Assembly (NCBI RefSeq): GCF_022458985.1
Contig: NC_061776.1
Span: forward strand, 4,820,088 to 4,884,087
Source of the DNA: Mugil cephalus
Taxonomy: Eukaryota > Chordata > Actinopteri > Mugiliformes > Mugilidae
Reading direction: 5' to 3'
Length of the DNA: 64,000 nucleotides
Shown: one piece after another, positions 41,471 through 53,280 of the stretch
Position numbering within the stretch: the first letter of the stretch is position 1
How the letters are laid out: every line of letters starts with the position of its first letter
The notes under the pieces: generated by a model
What the model saw: only the letters and a program-made list of their open reading frames with translations
Databases searched by the model: none
What the model was told of the DNA's origin: nothing
Translations under genes and position numbers: made by a program

Positions 41471-43740
41471 TTCTGTTTTCTAATAATAAAAATAATGTAG
41501 CCTTTCTCAAAAGTTCTGTAGGCTGTTGATTTTTTTTACTGACAGGTCTAAGTTAATTCACTTCTTCCTTTATGTTCTCTGTTAACACTGTGGGGCACTT
41601 TGGTCATTTTGGACACAAAGGTGACGGTGCTTAAACGCAGTGACATCACATGGTCTCCATAAATATTACTTCTACTAGTATTTACTCATCTGAACCCTGG
41701 ATCACACTTTGTATGGGAGTTTGATGGTGTGAGTTGTTTAAAAATCCTAATGAGCTTTCTTGAGAGCAGTGTCAGCACTGATACGACTTTAACTTCCTAA
41801 GTGCAGGATGTTTCTTTTGAAAAAGATCAGTGTCTGACATTTGTCTCCTCCTTGAGTTGACTTATCAAGGGGGAATGGAGTCCCTTCAATGTGGTTTACC
41901 AGAATAAACCCAGCTGGATGGATGAATGGGGTCAAGAGGTGTTCAGGAGGCCAATCCAGAGATAACCCAGACTAACAAACGGACTCAGGATCAGCTGACT
42001 CTCGGTCAAGGTTGATACTAAGGAAGGACCATGTGTTTGTTGACGTCCAGAGGAACTGAACTTGCAATCAGATAAGAAACTGGTTTCTACTGGGTCAGAT
42101 GCCAGGTTAATGTGACTGACTCCAAGGCTAGGTCTAATGAGAACGAGAACTGGCTCTTTATGGGAGCTGTTAGGGTTCTTATCTATATGAGCTGATCTCA
42201 ACAATGCTGTCTGGAAACGTGATGTCTGCCATATACTGTCCCCACTCCTGTAATCAATCAAACACCAGAGAGAGAGGCTGCAGGCAAAGAGGGAGGTAGA
42301 AGCAGAGGGAATCTGGAGACGATCCTGTCCAGTGACCTTGTCTGCTGGACTTTATATTGTCTTTTTTTCTCCCACATGAATGACTCTCACTTGCTGTCTC
42401 ATGTCTCCAGACATCAGCAATCACCTGTCTTAACAGATGAACAATGTTGTAAATGTTCATAAACTTTGTTGCAACTTTTTATTTGTATACCCAACATCAT
42501 TTTGGACAAGATTCAAAGGAGTTTTCACATTTGTTCAGCTGTTCAGGATCTCTCATGAACCATTTCACATTGAAATTATCTCGACTGTCATTCATCAGTT
42601 ATTGAATATGAGCTAAACATTAACCACATATACTACAAAGTCCTCTCAGTCTCTTGTAAACAAATGTTTCTACTGTCATTACTCACTAACAAAAGGAATC
42701 ACATGATTCACTTAAGAGGTCACGTCCTACATTTGTGTGTATCTTTATAATCAAACACAGGTCATGTTATTGAAACTGTTAATGTGCAGTTGGTGAATCC
42801 ACAGCTGATTCTTTATGCACCAACATCATGAGGTCAGGGTTGTTCAGAGCAATGAGACACCTGACTGACTGACCGACTGGCTCTGGATCGGGATCTATCT
42901 GGAGGCCAACAGGCCCTGGTCTGGAACAGTTTGGACATCAGCCGACCCAACCTCTCGAGCGGTCCTCCCACAACCCGTCCCCTTTGACCCTTTTCATCCC
43001 ACCCCTTTAAACCTGCGGCCATTGTTATCCCATTCCATCCTATCTAATTCTTTTCAACTCACTTTCAATATCAAATTGACATCTTACTCTATGCCAAGTG
43101 ACATAGTAGTCTGCTGACATACTGTCATACTGACTGTCAGCTTAATGACAAAACTTGATGACAACTGAAATGGTTATTTTTCACACTCGTTTTGGGGCTT
43201 TATACAAGGTTTCTGAAATTGTGGTGGAAGTAACCACTAAAATAAGGTCTTTTAAATCCTGTTTTATGATGATGATTTTACGTCATCTCTGCAATGCTAT
43301 CTGCTGGTAATGTCAGTAACATGTTTAGATTGGCGTTTCCATTATACAGTCACTAGTTTCATTAGAAAAAATATGCTTTTGATATGTTAATTAATTAAGG
43401 AAAGAAAAGAAAAGTAGCCAAGCCTTTGCTAAAGTATCAAAAAGTTAGCATTTATGTTACTGCAATTTACTGTATTGCAGTAAATTGCAGCATTTGCAGC
43501 ATTTGCAGCATGACAAGTTGTTTTGTTGGTTTGTGGTTGTTTTCATGAGGTAGTGAATTGTTGGAAATGTATGGAGTGAAGAGGTTAGTTTAGGGAAGAG
43601 TTACCAGGGGTCTCCAGTGCTGCACAGAAGCTTATCTGAGCTGGAATTCTGGTCTAGTCCATCACCCACTTGGTAGGACCAGGATATAGTTGCATGTCCC
43701 TGAGTATTTGCACATATACATGTGGCTGTACGGTATTGAA
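41471..43740. other. Duplicated flank with module M, copy 3; no intact gene
   Basis: 41,700-42,290 matches 30,855-31,560 and 42,340-42,820 matches 31,660-32,150, so this is a third copy of the T2-type upstream flank. From 42,830 to 43,740 no gene or repeat is recognised. Confidence 0.55.
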
Positions 43741-43870
43741 TGTAATAAATTCCCAATAATGTAATAAGGTATTACATTATCGGTAAAAATGTTATTACCA
43801 TATCAGTCAGGATAATTTATTACATTGTTGGTGAAGTTATTACATTATTGGCTTTTATTACATTTTCAAT
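43741..43870. repeat. Tandem/palindromic (attacattat)-type repeat
   Basis: Five or more copies of aatgtaataa or its reverse complement ttattacatt within 130 bp, alternating in orientation (for example cccaataatgtaataagg, gtattacattatcgg, gttattacattattggc). Similar arrays are common in fish genomes. It may form hairpins. Confidence 0.7.
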
Positions 43871-44905
43871 CGAGTTAAGTGCAAATTTGTATTAGTATTA
43901 GTGTTAGTAGACCTGTTTATTTAGCATTTTTGAGCAACACGTAGTTTATGAAATGGTTCATCACACACTACAGTTTAGTTGAAAGCAGATATGAAGACAT
44001 TTGATTAAAGGTTTGGTTTTGGAATTTAAAAATGTAAAATAAGACTTTTTGTAATTACTACACTTACAGCTAGTTTATTATTTTGATTCTTTTTAAATAC
44101 AATAAACTGGACTTTGTTCATTACAACAATTCCATGTAATTGTCTCACAACACCCAAGAAGAACATCCTCGTCTACTATCCACATGTCATTTGTAAACCA
44201 CCCCCCACCCCCACCCATGCTGAAGTTTTCATCAATCACTGGCATCTTGGAGAAGGAGGAGTACATAAACTCTCTACGTGTTTCAGGAAATAAGACAGTG
44301 TCTCAGTTATACTCTCATTAACTTCACTGTATTTTCTCCATCAGATTCTAGTGAGATCCTGGAATGAAGACACAAGTCAATATTTTATTTCCTCTTGGTG
44401 AAAACCCTTTATTCATTATTTAAACCTTCAGGTTGTTCACACATTAAACTGGTTAAACATCAGCACAAGAAGAAAAAACAATTCATCTGATCAATAGTCA
44501 CCATGATGATTCCAGTTGTTATGAATTAGTACAAATCTCTACTGCAACTTAACAACAACAAAATGCATTAATGTAAATGTATTCATAGATTTCTTTCTGT
44601 ACAAAGTGATCAACTCATTTAGAGCTCAGACAAGTTTAGATTGTCATGGAAATAAAAGTCATCATGAGCAGTGATATCCTCCACGGCTAAACAGACACAG
44701 GAAAGAGCTCCACCTAAAGAAAGTGATGAAACAACCAGAGAACAACTATTAAACATGTCAAGGTAGCAGCCATGATGTTTGACTGACAGCTGATCTCTGA
44801 GCAGAAACACCACAACAATGAACTCTCAGCAACAAACATGGAGAGAAAACAAGTTGATGAAGAGAAACACAGGATTTAACTCTCTGGTCCTGAAGTTTCC
44901 TCTGT
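43871..44905 (-). other. T4 3' UTR and distal flank with polyadenylation signal
   Basis: The near part (44,610-44,905) is the 3' UTR shared across the array. A minus-strand AATAAA lies at about 44,408-44,413 within gaataaagggttttcacc, a candidate poly(A) signal also present in the pseudogene, T5 and T6 flanks. The far part (43,915-44,500) recurs at 50,935-51,490, 53,285-53,530 and 58,700-58,980. Confidence 0.6.
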
Positions 44906-46576
44906 CTACTTCACTTTAATCAACTCAGCACTGGATCCAACAAACCAACCACCAATCCTGAGTCCAGCATAGAGCGGCTGAGTGAATGTGGTCTGGACTC
45001 TGTGAAGGAGAGTCATGGTTTCAGAGACGCTGTAGAAGGACAGAATACCTGCTCTGTGATCCAGGTACACTCCTACTCGGGAGGAAGGACGACCTGAGAC
45101 AGAAGTTTGGATGTTGTTGTACCAAAATTTAGAACTGTCATTTGAACGGTATAATGTCCAAGATTTGTCATTACGTCCAAAACCACTTTCATTCCCTGCT
45201 CTGTTGATATTCTTGTATGTGACTGCTACACCAACTCCTCCACTCCACTCCACCTCCCAGTAACAACGTCGAGTCAGACTCTCTCTACTCAGGACCTGAA
45301 GACAATCAGTGAATCTGTCTGGATGATCAGGATAAGACTGAGGTTGATTCACTAGTGTTATTTTACTGTTCCCCTCAGACAGTACCAGATCTCTTTTTGC
45401 TGTGTTTGGATCCAGTGTGATTTCACATGAATACCTTAAGAATTCATCTCTGGTCTTTGGCTCTGCTGGGGGCAGTAAAACATCCACTTCAGTCACTGTC
45501 AGTGAGATGTTTGTCCTCGTCTTTCTCAGAATGTCCTCTAGTTTCTTTCTGAGCTCTGTCACAGCTGCTTTGACGTCCTCAAAGTACCTCAGAGGACGGA
45601 TATGAATGCTGGATGAGTGTGTAGATTGACTGAGTGGTGACAGTGAGGGGTAGTTGTGTAGAAACTGGTTATGATCCTCTATGTCTGAGAGCTGCTTCAG
45701 CTCAGCGTCTTCCCTCTTCAGCTCAGTGATCTCCTGCTCCAGCTTCTCCTGAACCTCTTTGACTCGACTCTCTTCAGTTTCCTGCTGGGATCTGACCTGC
45801 TGCTCCACATCAGAGCTTCTTTCCTGGAGGAGACGGATCATCTCAGTGAACATCTCCTGACTGTCCTTCACTGTTTTATCAGCAGAGTGAGCGATGGCCT
45901 TCAGCTCCTGTTGAAACAGCTTCACATCTTTCTCTTTGTCCAGCATCATCTGCTGGATGTTTTGTCGTCTCACCTCCACCTCTCTCTGCCTCTCAGTCCT
46001 TTCTGCTGCAGCTGAGACTGTGTTGTGGCCTTTATGTTCATCCACAGGGCAGAGATAACAGATACTCTGCTGATCAGTACGACAGAACATCTTCATCACC
46101 TCATCATGACGAGAGCAGATGTTCTCCTGGAGCTTCTTGGAGGGATCCACCAGCTTGTGTTTCTTTAAAGCAGCTACATCATAATGAGGTTCAAGGTGTT
46201 TCTCACAGTAAGATGCCAGACAGACTAAACAGGACTTGAAGGCTTTCAGTTTTCTTCCAGTGCAGAAATCACAGGTCACATCTTCAGGTCCAGCATAGCA
46301 GTGATCAGCAGGAGCAGCTTGGAGTCCAGTCTTCTTCAGCTGCTCCACTAAAACTGCTAACATGGTGCTTTTCACCAGGACAGGCCTCGATGGGAAGAGT
46401 TGTCTGCACTCAGGACAGCTGTGGGTTTTCTTCTTGTCCTCTCCATCCAAGTGGCTTTTAATACAGTTCATGCAGTAGCTGTGTCCACAGGGAATAGTCA
46501 CCGGATCCTTCAGTAAATCCAGACAGACGGAACAAGAAAAGGTTTCTCGATCCAGTTCAACTCCTTTCTGTGCCAT
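44906..46576 (-). CDS. TRIM gene T4, finTRIM/TRIM16-like E3 ubiquitin ligase
   Basis: 556 residues, single coding exon. RING C15-C57 (CSVCLDLL), B-boxes about 100-187, coiled coil about 187-305, PRY about 376-430 (ITLDPNTAKRDLVL), SPRY to 556 (WEVEWSGGVGVAVTYKNIN; SSKFWYNNIQTSVS). All metal ligands are kept. It combines a type A upstream block with an N-terminus (LDRETFSC) like the type B genes T3 and T5, a hint of recombination near the start. It shares the SPRY loop (YRSNDSSxFWYNN) with T2. Expected role: RING E3 of the antiviral finTRIM-like class. Confidence 0.93.
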   Translation of the reverse strand: MAQKGVELDRETFSCSVCLDLLKDPVTIPCGHSYCMNCIKSHLDGEDKKKTHSCPECRQLFPSRPVLVKSTMLAVLVEQLKKTGLQAAPADHCYAGPEDVTCDFCTGRKLKAFKSCLVCLASYCEKHLEPHYDVAALKKHKLVDPSKKLQENICSRHDEVMKMFCRTDQQSICYLCPVDEHKGHNTVSAAAERTERQREVEVRRQNIQQMMLDKEKDVKLFQQELKAIAHSADKTVKDSQEMFTEMIRLLQERSSDVEQQVRSQQETEESRVKEVQEKLEQEITELKREDAELKQLSDIEDHNQFLHNYPSLSPLSQSTHSSSIHIRPLRYFEDVKAAVTELRKKLEDILRKTRTNISLTVTEVDVLLPPAEPKTRDEFLRYSCEITLDPNTAKRDLVLSEGNSKITLVNQPQSYPDHPDRFTDCLQVLSRESLTRRCYWEVEWSGGVGVAVTYKNINRAGNESGFGRNDKSWTLYRSNDSSKFWYNNIQTSVSGRPSSRVGVYLDHRAGILSFYSVSETMTLLHRVQTTFTQPLYAGLRIGGWFVGSSAELIKVK

Positions 46577-46985
46577 CTCTGCTCTCGTTTTCAGCGACTC
46601 TGTGAGTTTCTCTTTCTTAGAAGTGAAACTATTCTGAGGTCTGATCTAAAAGTCATGTGTTCGTACAGTGAATGGGGCCAGTCACCTCTTACACTTCTCC
46701 ACATGTTATACAGATCTAAAGGGGAGGGAACCAGGAAGTACATGAATCAAGTGGAGCTTCTGTGTCTGAGAGCAGGAAGTAGAATGAGGGCGTTCACACT
46801 CTGAGGAGGAATTCTTCATTAACCATTTATGTTTAGAGATTGTGTTTCCAGTTTCTTGTTCTCTATAAATCTGATATAATAAAAATAGACCATGTTTTTT
46901 TTTCATTATTATTTTTTTTCTATTATTATTACATTTCATAAACAGTGACTTAAGCTGTGATCTGCCCTAAAACTGTGTCAGGAAG
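46577..46985 (-). promoter_or_regulatory. Type A 5' region of T4
   Basis: The first about 150 bp match T1 and T6 upstream sequence (gtgagtttctctttcttaga, cacttctccacatgtt). No clear acceptor or TATA box can be fixed here. The rest is AT-rich. Confidence 0.45.
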
Positions 46986-46990
46986 AGCGC

Positions 46991-47123
<133 letters not shown>

Positions 47124-48480
47124 ATCAGGAAGACAGGTTGTCATGAACTGTACAACGACTAGGAGGCGAAAGAGCTCCACAAAAACGTTATGAACCTTTG
47201 GAAACATGAATGATATAGATTTAACTTAATTTAAAGAAGCTTAATAATGATAGAACATGTGTACGAGAAGCTTCTTAAATGTTTATTCTAAATTAAATTC
47301 AGATGGATCCATGCTATCTTCTTCTTCCTTTAATGAATGCCTGAACATGTTGGTGTATTAAAGTGTTTAATTGTCTCGTCAGATTGTCTCAGCTTGAGAG
47401 TCTTCCTCCACACCAAACCCATCCAGGTCTCCACTGCCCTTTCATTCCTCATCACCTACTCACCATCTACATGAAATTACTAAGAGCATTTAAAAACTAT
47501 TTTCAGTCTATTATGGGATCAAACCAACCCCATGATGACCTCACAAGAATTGCTGCATGTAGGAAAAATAAAAACCTGACATCAAGATGACCTGGTCACA
47601 TCGAGGGTCAAACCTGGAGCTGACCTGAAAGCTGGTGCACACAGTGGTTATTTCAAACAATGAAGATGGATTTATGACACAAACAAGCAAAGGGTGTTTG
47701 GATAATATGGGAGCAGGCTGGATGCCTCGTGCACTGACTCTACCCAAAACCCCTTCTCCTAACCTTAACCCTAGCACAACAGGTCTCATCATGCATTTAC
47801 TGCAGGAATATAGAGGATAGATTGGATGCAACTCTCTTGTCTTCAGGTGTTGTGTTTTGCTTATTTCCACATCCAGCAGTCAGAGAAAAACTTGATCATT
47901 CATTTGAAGTTTTGTGTCACATCACAAAAATACTAGTTTCATTCTTTTTGTCTCTTGCAGTTGTAACTGAGCTGCAGATTCAGATTCATACTGTGACTGA
48001 GCTTTTCCACTGTTCCACTGGTATTTAGTCTGTTGTTATCATAGAAATACAGATTCTTAACGTGTTAACCTTCTGTGGTGTTCAGGAAAGGAAGACATGA
48101 AACAATAACTGACGACATTAAGGACTAAACAGGTCGTCTTCTCATTTCTCAGTGGCAGTGATGGTGATGTTTTCACTTTTCCACATTTCATCGTTTAAAA
48201 CAGCGCTGTTTATTTCCTCCTTGTTCTCACAGTGATTTGCAGTGAATGAGGCTTCAGACATGTGACGGGAAGAGATCAATTTCTGTGTATGATTCGTAAC
48301 AGTGGAGTTGGTTTCCTCATTTTTCTGTTGTTCAACTGCTGTGAATCTACCTTCAACATGAAATATTACAAGAACCAAATCGACTGACAATTAAAAGATT
48401 TAAATTATTAAATTAAATAAATAATTAAAATAAACTAAAATTAGTAACTTGAAACACTCGTTATCCAGTATAAATATATT
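47124..48480. repeat. T4 distal upstream flank, duplicated in T1 and pseudogene units
   Basis: 47,400-47,530 matches 52,535-52,690; 47,585-47,815 matches 52,990-53,225; and 47,760-48,130 matches 25,035-25,400. It contains the short telomere-like cctaaccttaaccctagc. The open frames in it are not conserved in the other copies. Confidence 0.65.
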
Positions 48481-48489
48481 ATAAAAGTA

Positions 48490-48790
48490 CTTAGATTTTA
48501 GAATAATTTAGAGCAGTGGAATAAAAGTATGGAAGACAAATGAGTAGGCCCAAGACTGTTAACACATTTAAAAACAACTAAAAGAAGCTTAAAATCTCTC
48601 CTGAAACACATGGGGAGCCGATGCAGATATTTAAAACTGTTGTAATGTGTTCCCGCCCTCTGGTCCTCGTCAGCACTCATGCGGCTGAATTTTGTAACAA
48701 TTGTAAGTTGGAAATGGTCTTTTTTGTGAAGACCAGAGGGTAGAGCATCACAATAGTCCAGACGTCAAAAGATAAAAGCATCAGCAGCCT
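48490..48790 (-). pseudogene. LINE ORF2 C-terminal fragment (L2/CR1-like)
   Basis: The minus strand reads LHRLPMCFRRDFKLLLVVFK and CVNSLGPTHLSSIL at about 48,540-48,625, which matches the conserved LHWLPV...RIDFK...LNGLGPxYL segment at the end of L2/CR1-like ORF2 proteins. Only this fragment is left. Confidence 0.65.
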
Positions 48791-49119
48791 CGACAAAGTC
48801 CTCTCGATCTCTGATAAATATTTCTACCATTGTCTCTCGGTAACAAAAGGCATCACGTGATTCAGTCAAGAGGTCACATTGTACATTGCTGTGTGTCTTT
48901 ATAATAAATCCATGTGTTTAAATGTCCAGGTCATGTGATAGAAACAGTCCAGTCTTCATGTGTAGTAAGTGAATCCTCGGTGATTCTTGACTCAGTAGAC
49001 TTCTCTAGGGTTTTGTTGAATCATCATTCCAATAGAAATACAGTGTCTTAGACCATTTTACACCCAGTGTCCTGAAACTACATTTGGCTTTATTTTGAGT
49101 CTAGTTTCAGATCTTAATG

Positions 49120-49525
49120 GGTTGACTGGGATCCAACTGAGACCAGAGTCTAAACCAGATCAGGTAGGATCCTGTTCTGATGCTGCAGGTCTGCTCTACA
49201 AACAGAACAGGACTTTCAGCTCTGGTCACATGCATCTTCATGACAGGAGGAAGGAGGGTGAGAACTTTAAAGTGCAGATAAAATCCCCTGCACTGTATTG
49301 ATGCTGTTTGTGAGCTTCTCACTGCTTTTAGGACTGGCTCAGGCTGCTGGAGTTTCATTTGTAGTCTGCGCTGTTTGTTGGACTGCATGTCTCTGCATCA
49401 AAGGCCCAGTCTGGAGGAGTCAGACGTCTTTAAGGTCACACCAAGAAAATAGATGTATGTAACTGGACAGAGCTGCAACCAAACAGAGCAACGAGTCGTG
49501 TGACACGTGCCTCTGGACAAACATT
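49120..49525 (+). repeat. Segmental duplicate D1, copy 1
   Basis: About 400 bp nearly identical to 57,430-57,830. Both copies keep a 55-codon open stretch (RPESKPDQVGSCSDAAGLLY) ending in TGA-type stops, and then an ATG that opens a hydrophobic leader-like frame (MLFVSFSLLLGLAQAAG); in this copy the second frame is soon closed. I do not recognise a protein. Identity alone is explained by recent duplication. Confidence 0.6.
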
Positions 49526-50930
49526 CCTCCTTGTGGAAGGAGGAAGTTCTGGCTTCCAGGTGATCAGAGGCCTCCACTGGACCACTAACAGGTGCTGCTG
49601 AGATTTATTCAGGAAAGTAAAGATTACACAAGCAGGTGGATCAAATCTTTGATGAAACTCCAGATTATTTGAATATTTAGTTGAAGATGAGGAACATAAG
49701 TCTGACAGTAGATACTCAAAGGTTCATCATTTGAACTGGAGGCTACGATTCAACGTGGGTCTGTCAAAGGAGAAGAACAGTAGAAGACGAGAAGAGAAAA
49801 TCAGCACTTAAAATCCTCATCACTGAAGGATTTAGTTCTTTACGTTTGTTTCCATTTATCTGAAGGAGACAAACACATTCTTATCTGAGCCAAGGTCCGA
49901 CTGTACTGCTCCTGCTTCTACCAGAAACTTGAAGCAGCCTGAACAGACTCATCATTTTAATGTTCATCAGTCAGTCAGAGAAAGCCCATGTGTTTCTCTG
50001 ACTGTGTGCAGATGCAGTGAGTTGAAGATTGGCCCATTTCTGCCCTCTGCTGTTCAAACACTATTTACTGCAGCTTTAATTGGATCATTTACCACTTGAC
50101 ATGGTGATGAGGTTAGAAAACAGTAGTTAAACGTTTACTATTTGAGGCCACTGAGCTCCCTGTTTCACCACCACCTCTGAGAAGTGTCTTTTTTCAGGAA
50201 TGTAAAATTTTCCTAGGGAGACCAGAACCTAGAATATAGACTGTGACCATCAGCTGAAACCTGAGCCAGTCCCTCCATGAGTCCTGGAGTTGTTTTTACA
50301 TGACGACACCAATGAACACATTTCAAACACAAACATGTAAACTTTTATTCTCAGTTAATATTAGAGGATTCATCAGATTTATCTCCAGGCCGTTCCAAGA
50401 AATCCTCGAATCGAAGCTCTGGAAGTAAGTTTTATGTTTAAATGTGTTTTGGGCTCAAAATGACATTTCCATGCATAGTATTTGGAGACAGGCTGCATTT
50501 AGTTATAAAATAAATACGTCCCTGGGCGTAAAAAGGACATATAAAATTAAAAACTAAAATAACTTTATCAAATGAAACACTGGTTTCTTCCTTCCTTCTC
50601 TAAACCTTTATAGTCAACCATCCAAACATAAACAGTGATTTGATCCTTGTGATTATCTTTGTCTCTGATCTGATTTCTGTTGAATTGTGGGTAATGGAGT
50701 CAAAGCTATTTGTTCATTTATTATTTGTAACATGTGAAATGAAACAAAAATATAGATTTTGCTGCAGTGTTTAAGAATCAGTTTAGATTACGATCTAAAA
50801 ACGTTTCTTTTTAAGATGATTTTTTTTTTTAGTTTTCATCTTACTTAGAGGTTGGTGAAAAATCAATTCCACCTCTGAATATTTGGTGTCCAGTGTAGAA
50901 GGATGTTCTGGGTTATTTTATCAGTATTTG
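49526..50930. other. Non-coding duplicated stretch
   Basis: 50,000-50,500 aligns with 58,170-58,660 (shared gagttgaagattggcccatt-like and gagaccagaacctrgaatat-like segments). No gene is seen. Confidence 0.6.
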
Positions 50931-51971
50931 ACCTGTTCATTTAGCATTGATGAGCAACATGTAGTTTATTAAATGGTTTATCACACACTACAGTTTAGTT
51001 GAAAGCAGATATGAAGACATTTGATGAGTGGTTTGGTTTTGGAATTTAAAATTGTAAAATGTGACTTTTTGTAATTACTACACTTACAGCTAGTGTATTA
51101 TTTTCATTCTTTTTAAATACAATAAACTGGGCTTTGTTCATGCCAAAAATTTCATGTTATTGTCTCTCAACACCCAAGAAGAACATCCTCGTCTACCATC
51201 CACATGTCCTTTGTAAACCACCCCCACCCCCACCCATACTGAAGTTTTCATCAATCACTGGCGTCTTGGAGAAGGAGGAGTACATAAACTCTGTACGTGT
51301 TTCAGGAAATAAGACGGTGTCTCAGTTATACTCTCATTAACTTCACTGTATTTTCTCCATCAGATTCTAGTGAGATCCTGGAATGAAGACACAAGTCAAT
51401 ATTTCATTTCCTCTTGGTGAAAACCTTTTATTCATTATTTAAACCTTCAGGTTGTTCACACATTAAACTGGTTAAACATCAGCACACGAAGAAAAAACTA
51501 TCATTTGATCAATAGTCACCATGATGATTCCAGTTTTATGAATTAGTACAAATCTCTACTGCAACGTAACAACGACAACCAAACACATTAATTTAAATGT
51601 AATCATAGATTTCTTTCTGTACAAAGTGATCAACAACATATTAGTGATAGAGGAAGGTCTGCTGGTTCCTCTGATATGAAGTACAAGAGAAACAACAACA
51701 ACACAAACACATCAATACAAATATTCATCAGACATTTAGAGCTCAGACAAGTTTACATTGTCATGGAAATAAAAGTCATCATGAGCAGTGATATCCTCCA
51801 CGGCTAAACAGACACAGGAAAGAGCTCCACCTAGAGGAAGTGATGAAACATCCTGCTGATCTCTGAGCAGAAACACCACAACAATGAACACTCAGCAACA
51901 AACATGGAGAGAAAACAAGTTGATGAAGAGAAACACAGGATTCAACTCTCTGGTCCTGAAGTTACCTCTGT
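50931..51971 (-). repeat. Distal flank and 3' UTR of the SPRY pseudogene
   Basis: Aligns with 43,915-44,905 (T4) over about 1 kb, including the shared 3' UTR with a 35-bp or longer deletion before ctgatctctgagcag. The candidate AATAAA is preserved near 51,427. Confidence 0.7.
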
Positions 51972-52393
51972 CTACTTCACTTTAACCAACTCAGCACTTG
52001 ATCTATCAAAAATCAAACCGAACCAATCACCAATCCTGAGTCCAGCATAGAGCGGCTGAGTGAATGTGGTCTGGACTCTGTGGAAGAGAGTCATGGTTTC
52101 AGAGACGCTGTAGAAGGATAGAATACCTGCTCTGTGATCCAGGTACAATCCTACTCTGGAGGAAGGAGGAGCTGAGACGGGAGTTTGGATGTTGTTGTAA
52201 CAAAATGTAGAACTGTTATTTGAACAATCTAATGTCCAAGATTTGTCATTACGTCCAAATCCACTTTCATTCCCTGCTCTGATGATATTCTTGTATGTGA
52301 TTGTTACACCAACTCTTCCTCCCCTCTCCACCTCCCAGTAACAACGTCCAGTCAGACTCTCTCTACTCAGGACCTGAAGACAATCAGTGAATC
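51972..52393 (-). pseudogene. Truncated TRIM pseudogene (SPRY only)
   Basis: The frame 51,972-52,331 encodes the SPRY domain end (VTITYKNIIRAGNESGFG, FCYNNIQTPVS, VGLYLDHRAGILSFYS, AELVKVK and stop). Homology continues upstream without its own start (CYWEVE, LQVLSRESLTG) until 52,393, where it stops abruptly within the codons for FTD. RING, B-boxes, coiled coil and PRY are absent. The sequence beyond matches the far upstream flank of T4, so about 2.1 kb has been deleted relative to T4. Confidence 0.88.
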
Positions 52394-53280
52394 AGTAATT
52401 AACCATTTCTATGATTTCACAGAATTTGTACACAACCAGAGGATTTAAAAACAAAACAAAAAAAACACCAAGTGTTATTCTCAGCTTTCTCTAGCAGAGG
52501 GTACTCCAGGACCATTCTTAGAAACAGCTTCAAAGCCTTTCTTCAGACCAAACCCATCCAGATCTCCACTGCCCTTCCGTTCGTTTTCACATACTCACCA
52601 TCTACGATGAAATTATTTAGAGCAATTAAAAACTACTTTGAGGCCATTATGAAAAACCAACCCCACAATGACCTCACAATGAATTTAACAACAGCCAGGG
52701 GCTTTCTTTGACAAAGGTCTCCTATTTGACACAACATTTATTGGCGAGCCAGCCAGGAGAGCAAAGATCGGACAGAGAATGATCATCGCCAGGAGGGACT
52801 TCACAGACTTCACTGCACACTGTGTGTGTGTGTGTGTGTGGTCTTTTTCAGGGGAAAACAGGAAATCACCCCCCCTACAGCTTGAGTAGTATTATCATTG
52901 AGTTCAGTTGGGATGACACTCTGTTGACGTGAAGCCGTAACCCTATATAAACGGAGAAGCTGTCTTACCTGTTACCTGTGGGGATCTAACACTGGTCACA
53001 TCGAGGGTCAAACCAGGAGCTGACCTGAAAGCTGGTTCACACAGTGGTTGTTTCAAACAATGAAGATGGAATAATGACGCAAACAAGCAAAGGGTGTTTG
53101 GATAATATGGGAGCAGGCTGGATGCCTCGTGCACTGATTCCACCCAAAACCCCTTCTCCTAACCCTAACACTAGCATAACAAGTTTCACCATGCATTTAC
53201 TGCAGGAATATAGAGGATAGGTTTTAGTAGTAGTTTAAGCCAAGGAACAAGAAAAAAAAGTACATGGAACATTACTTTCT
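52394..53280. repeat. Upstream flank joined to the SPRY pseudogene
   Basis: 52,535-52,690 and 52,990-53,225 align with 47,400-47,530 and 47,585-47,815. Between them, 52,700-52,985 is not in the T4 flank; it contains attggcgagccagccaggag, a (TG)n run (52,823-52,840) and a tatataaa box at about 52,944, which could be a small LTR/leader fragment of a retroelement. Confidence 0.6.

Noticed and set aside
49095-49301. A 68-codon frame conserved between 49,095-49,301 and 57,440-57,612
   Set aside because: The duplicates are near-identical at the DNA level, so frame conservation carries no information; frames on both strands are equally kept.
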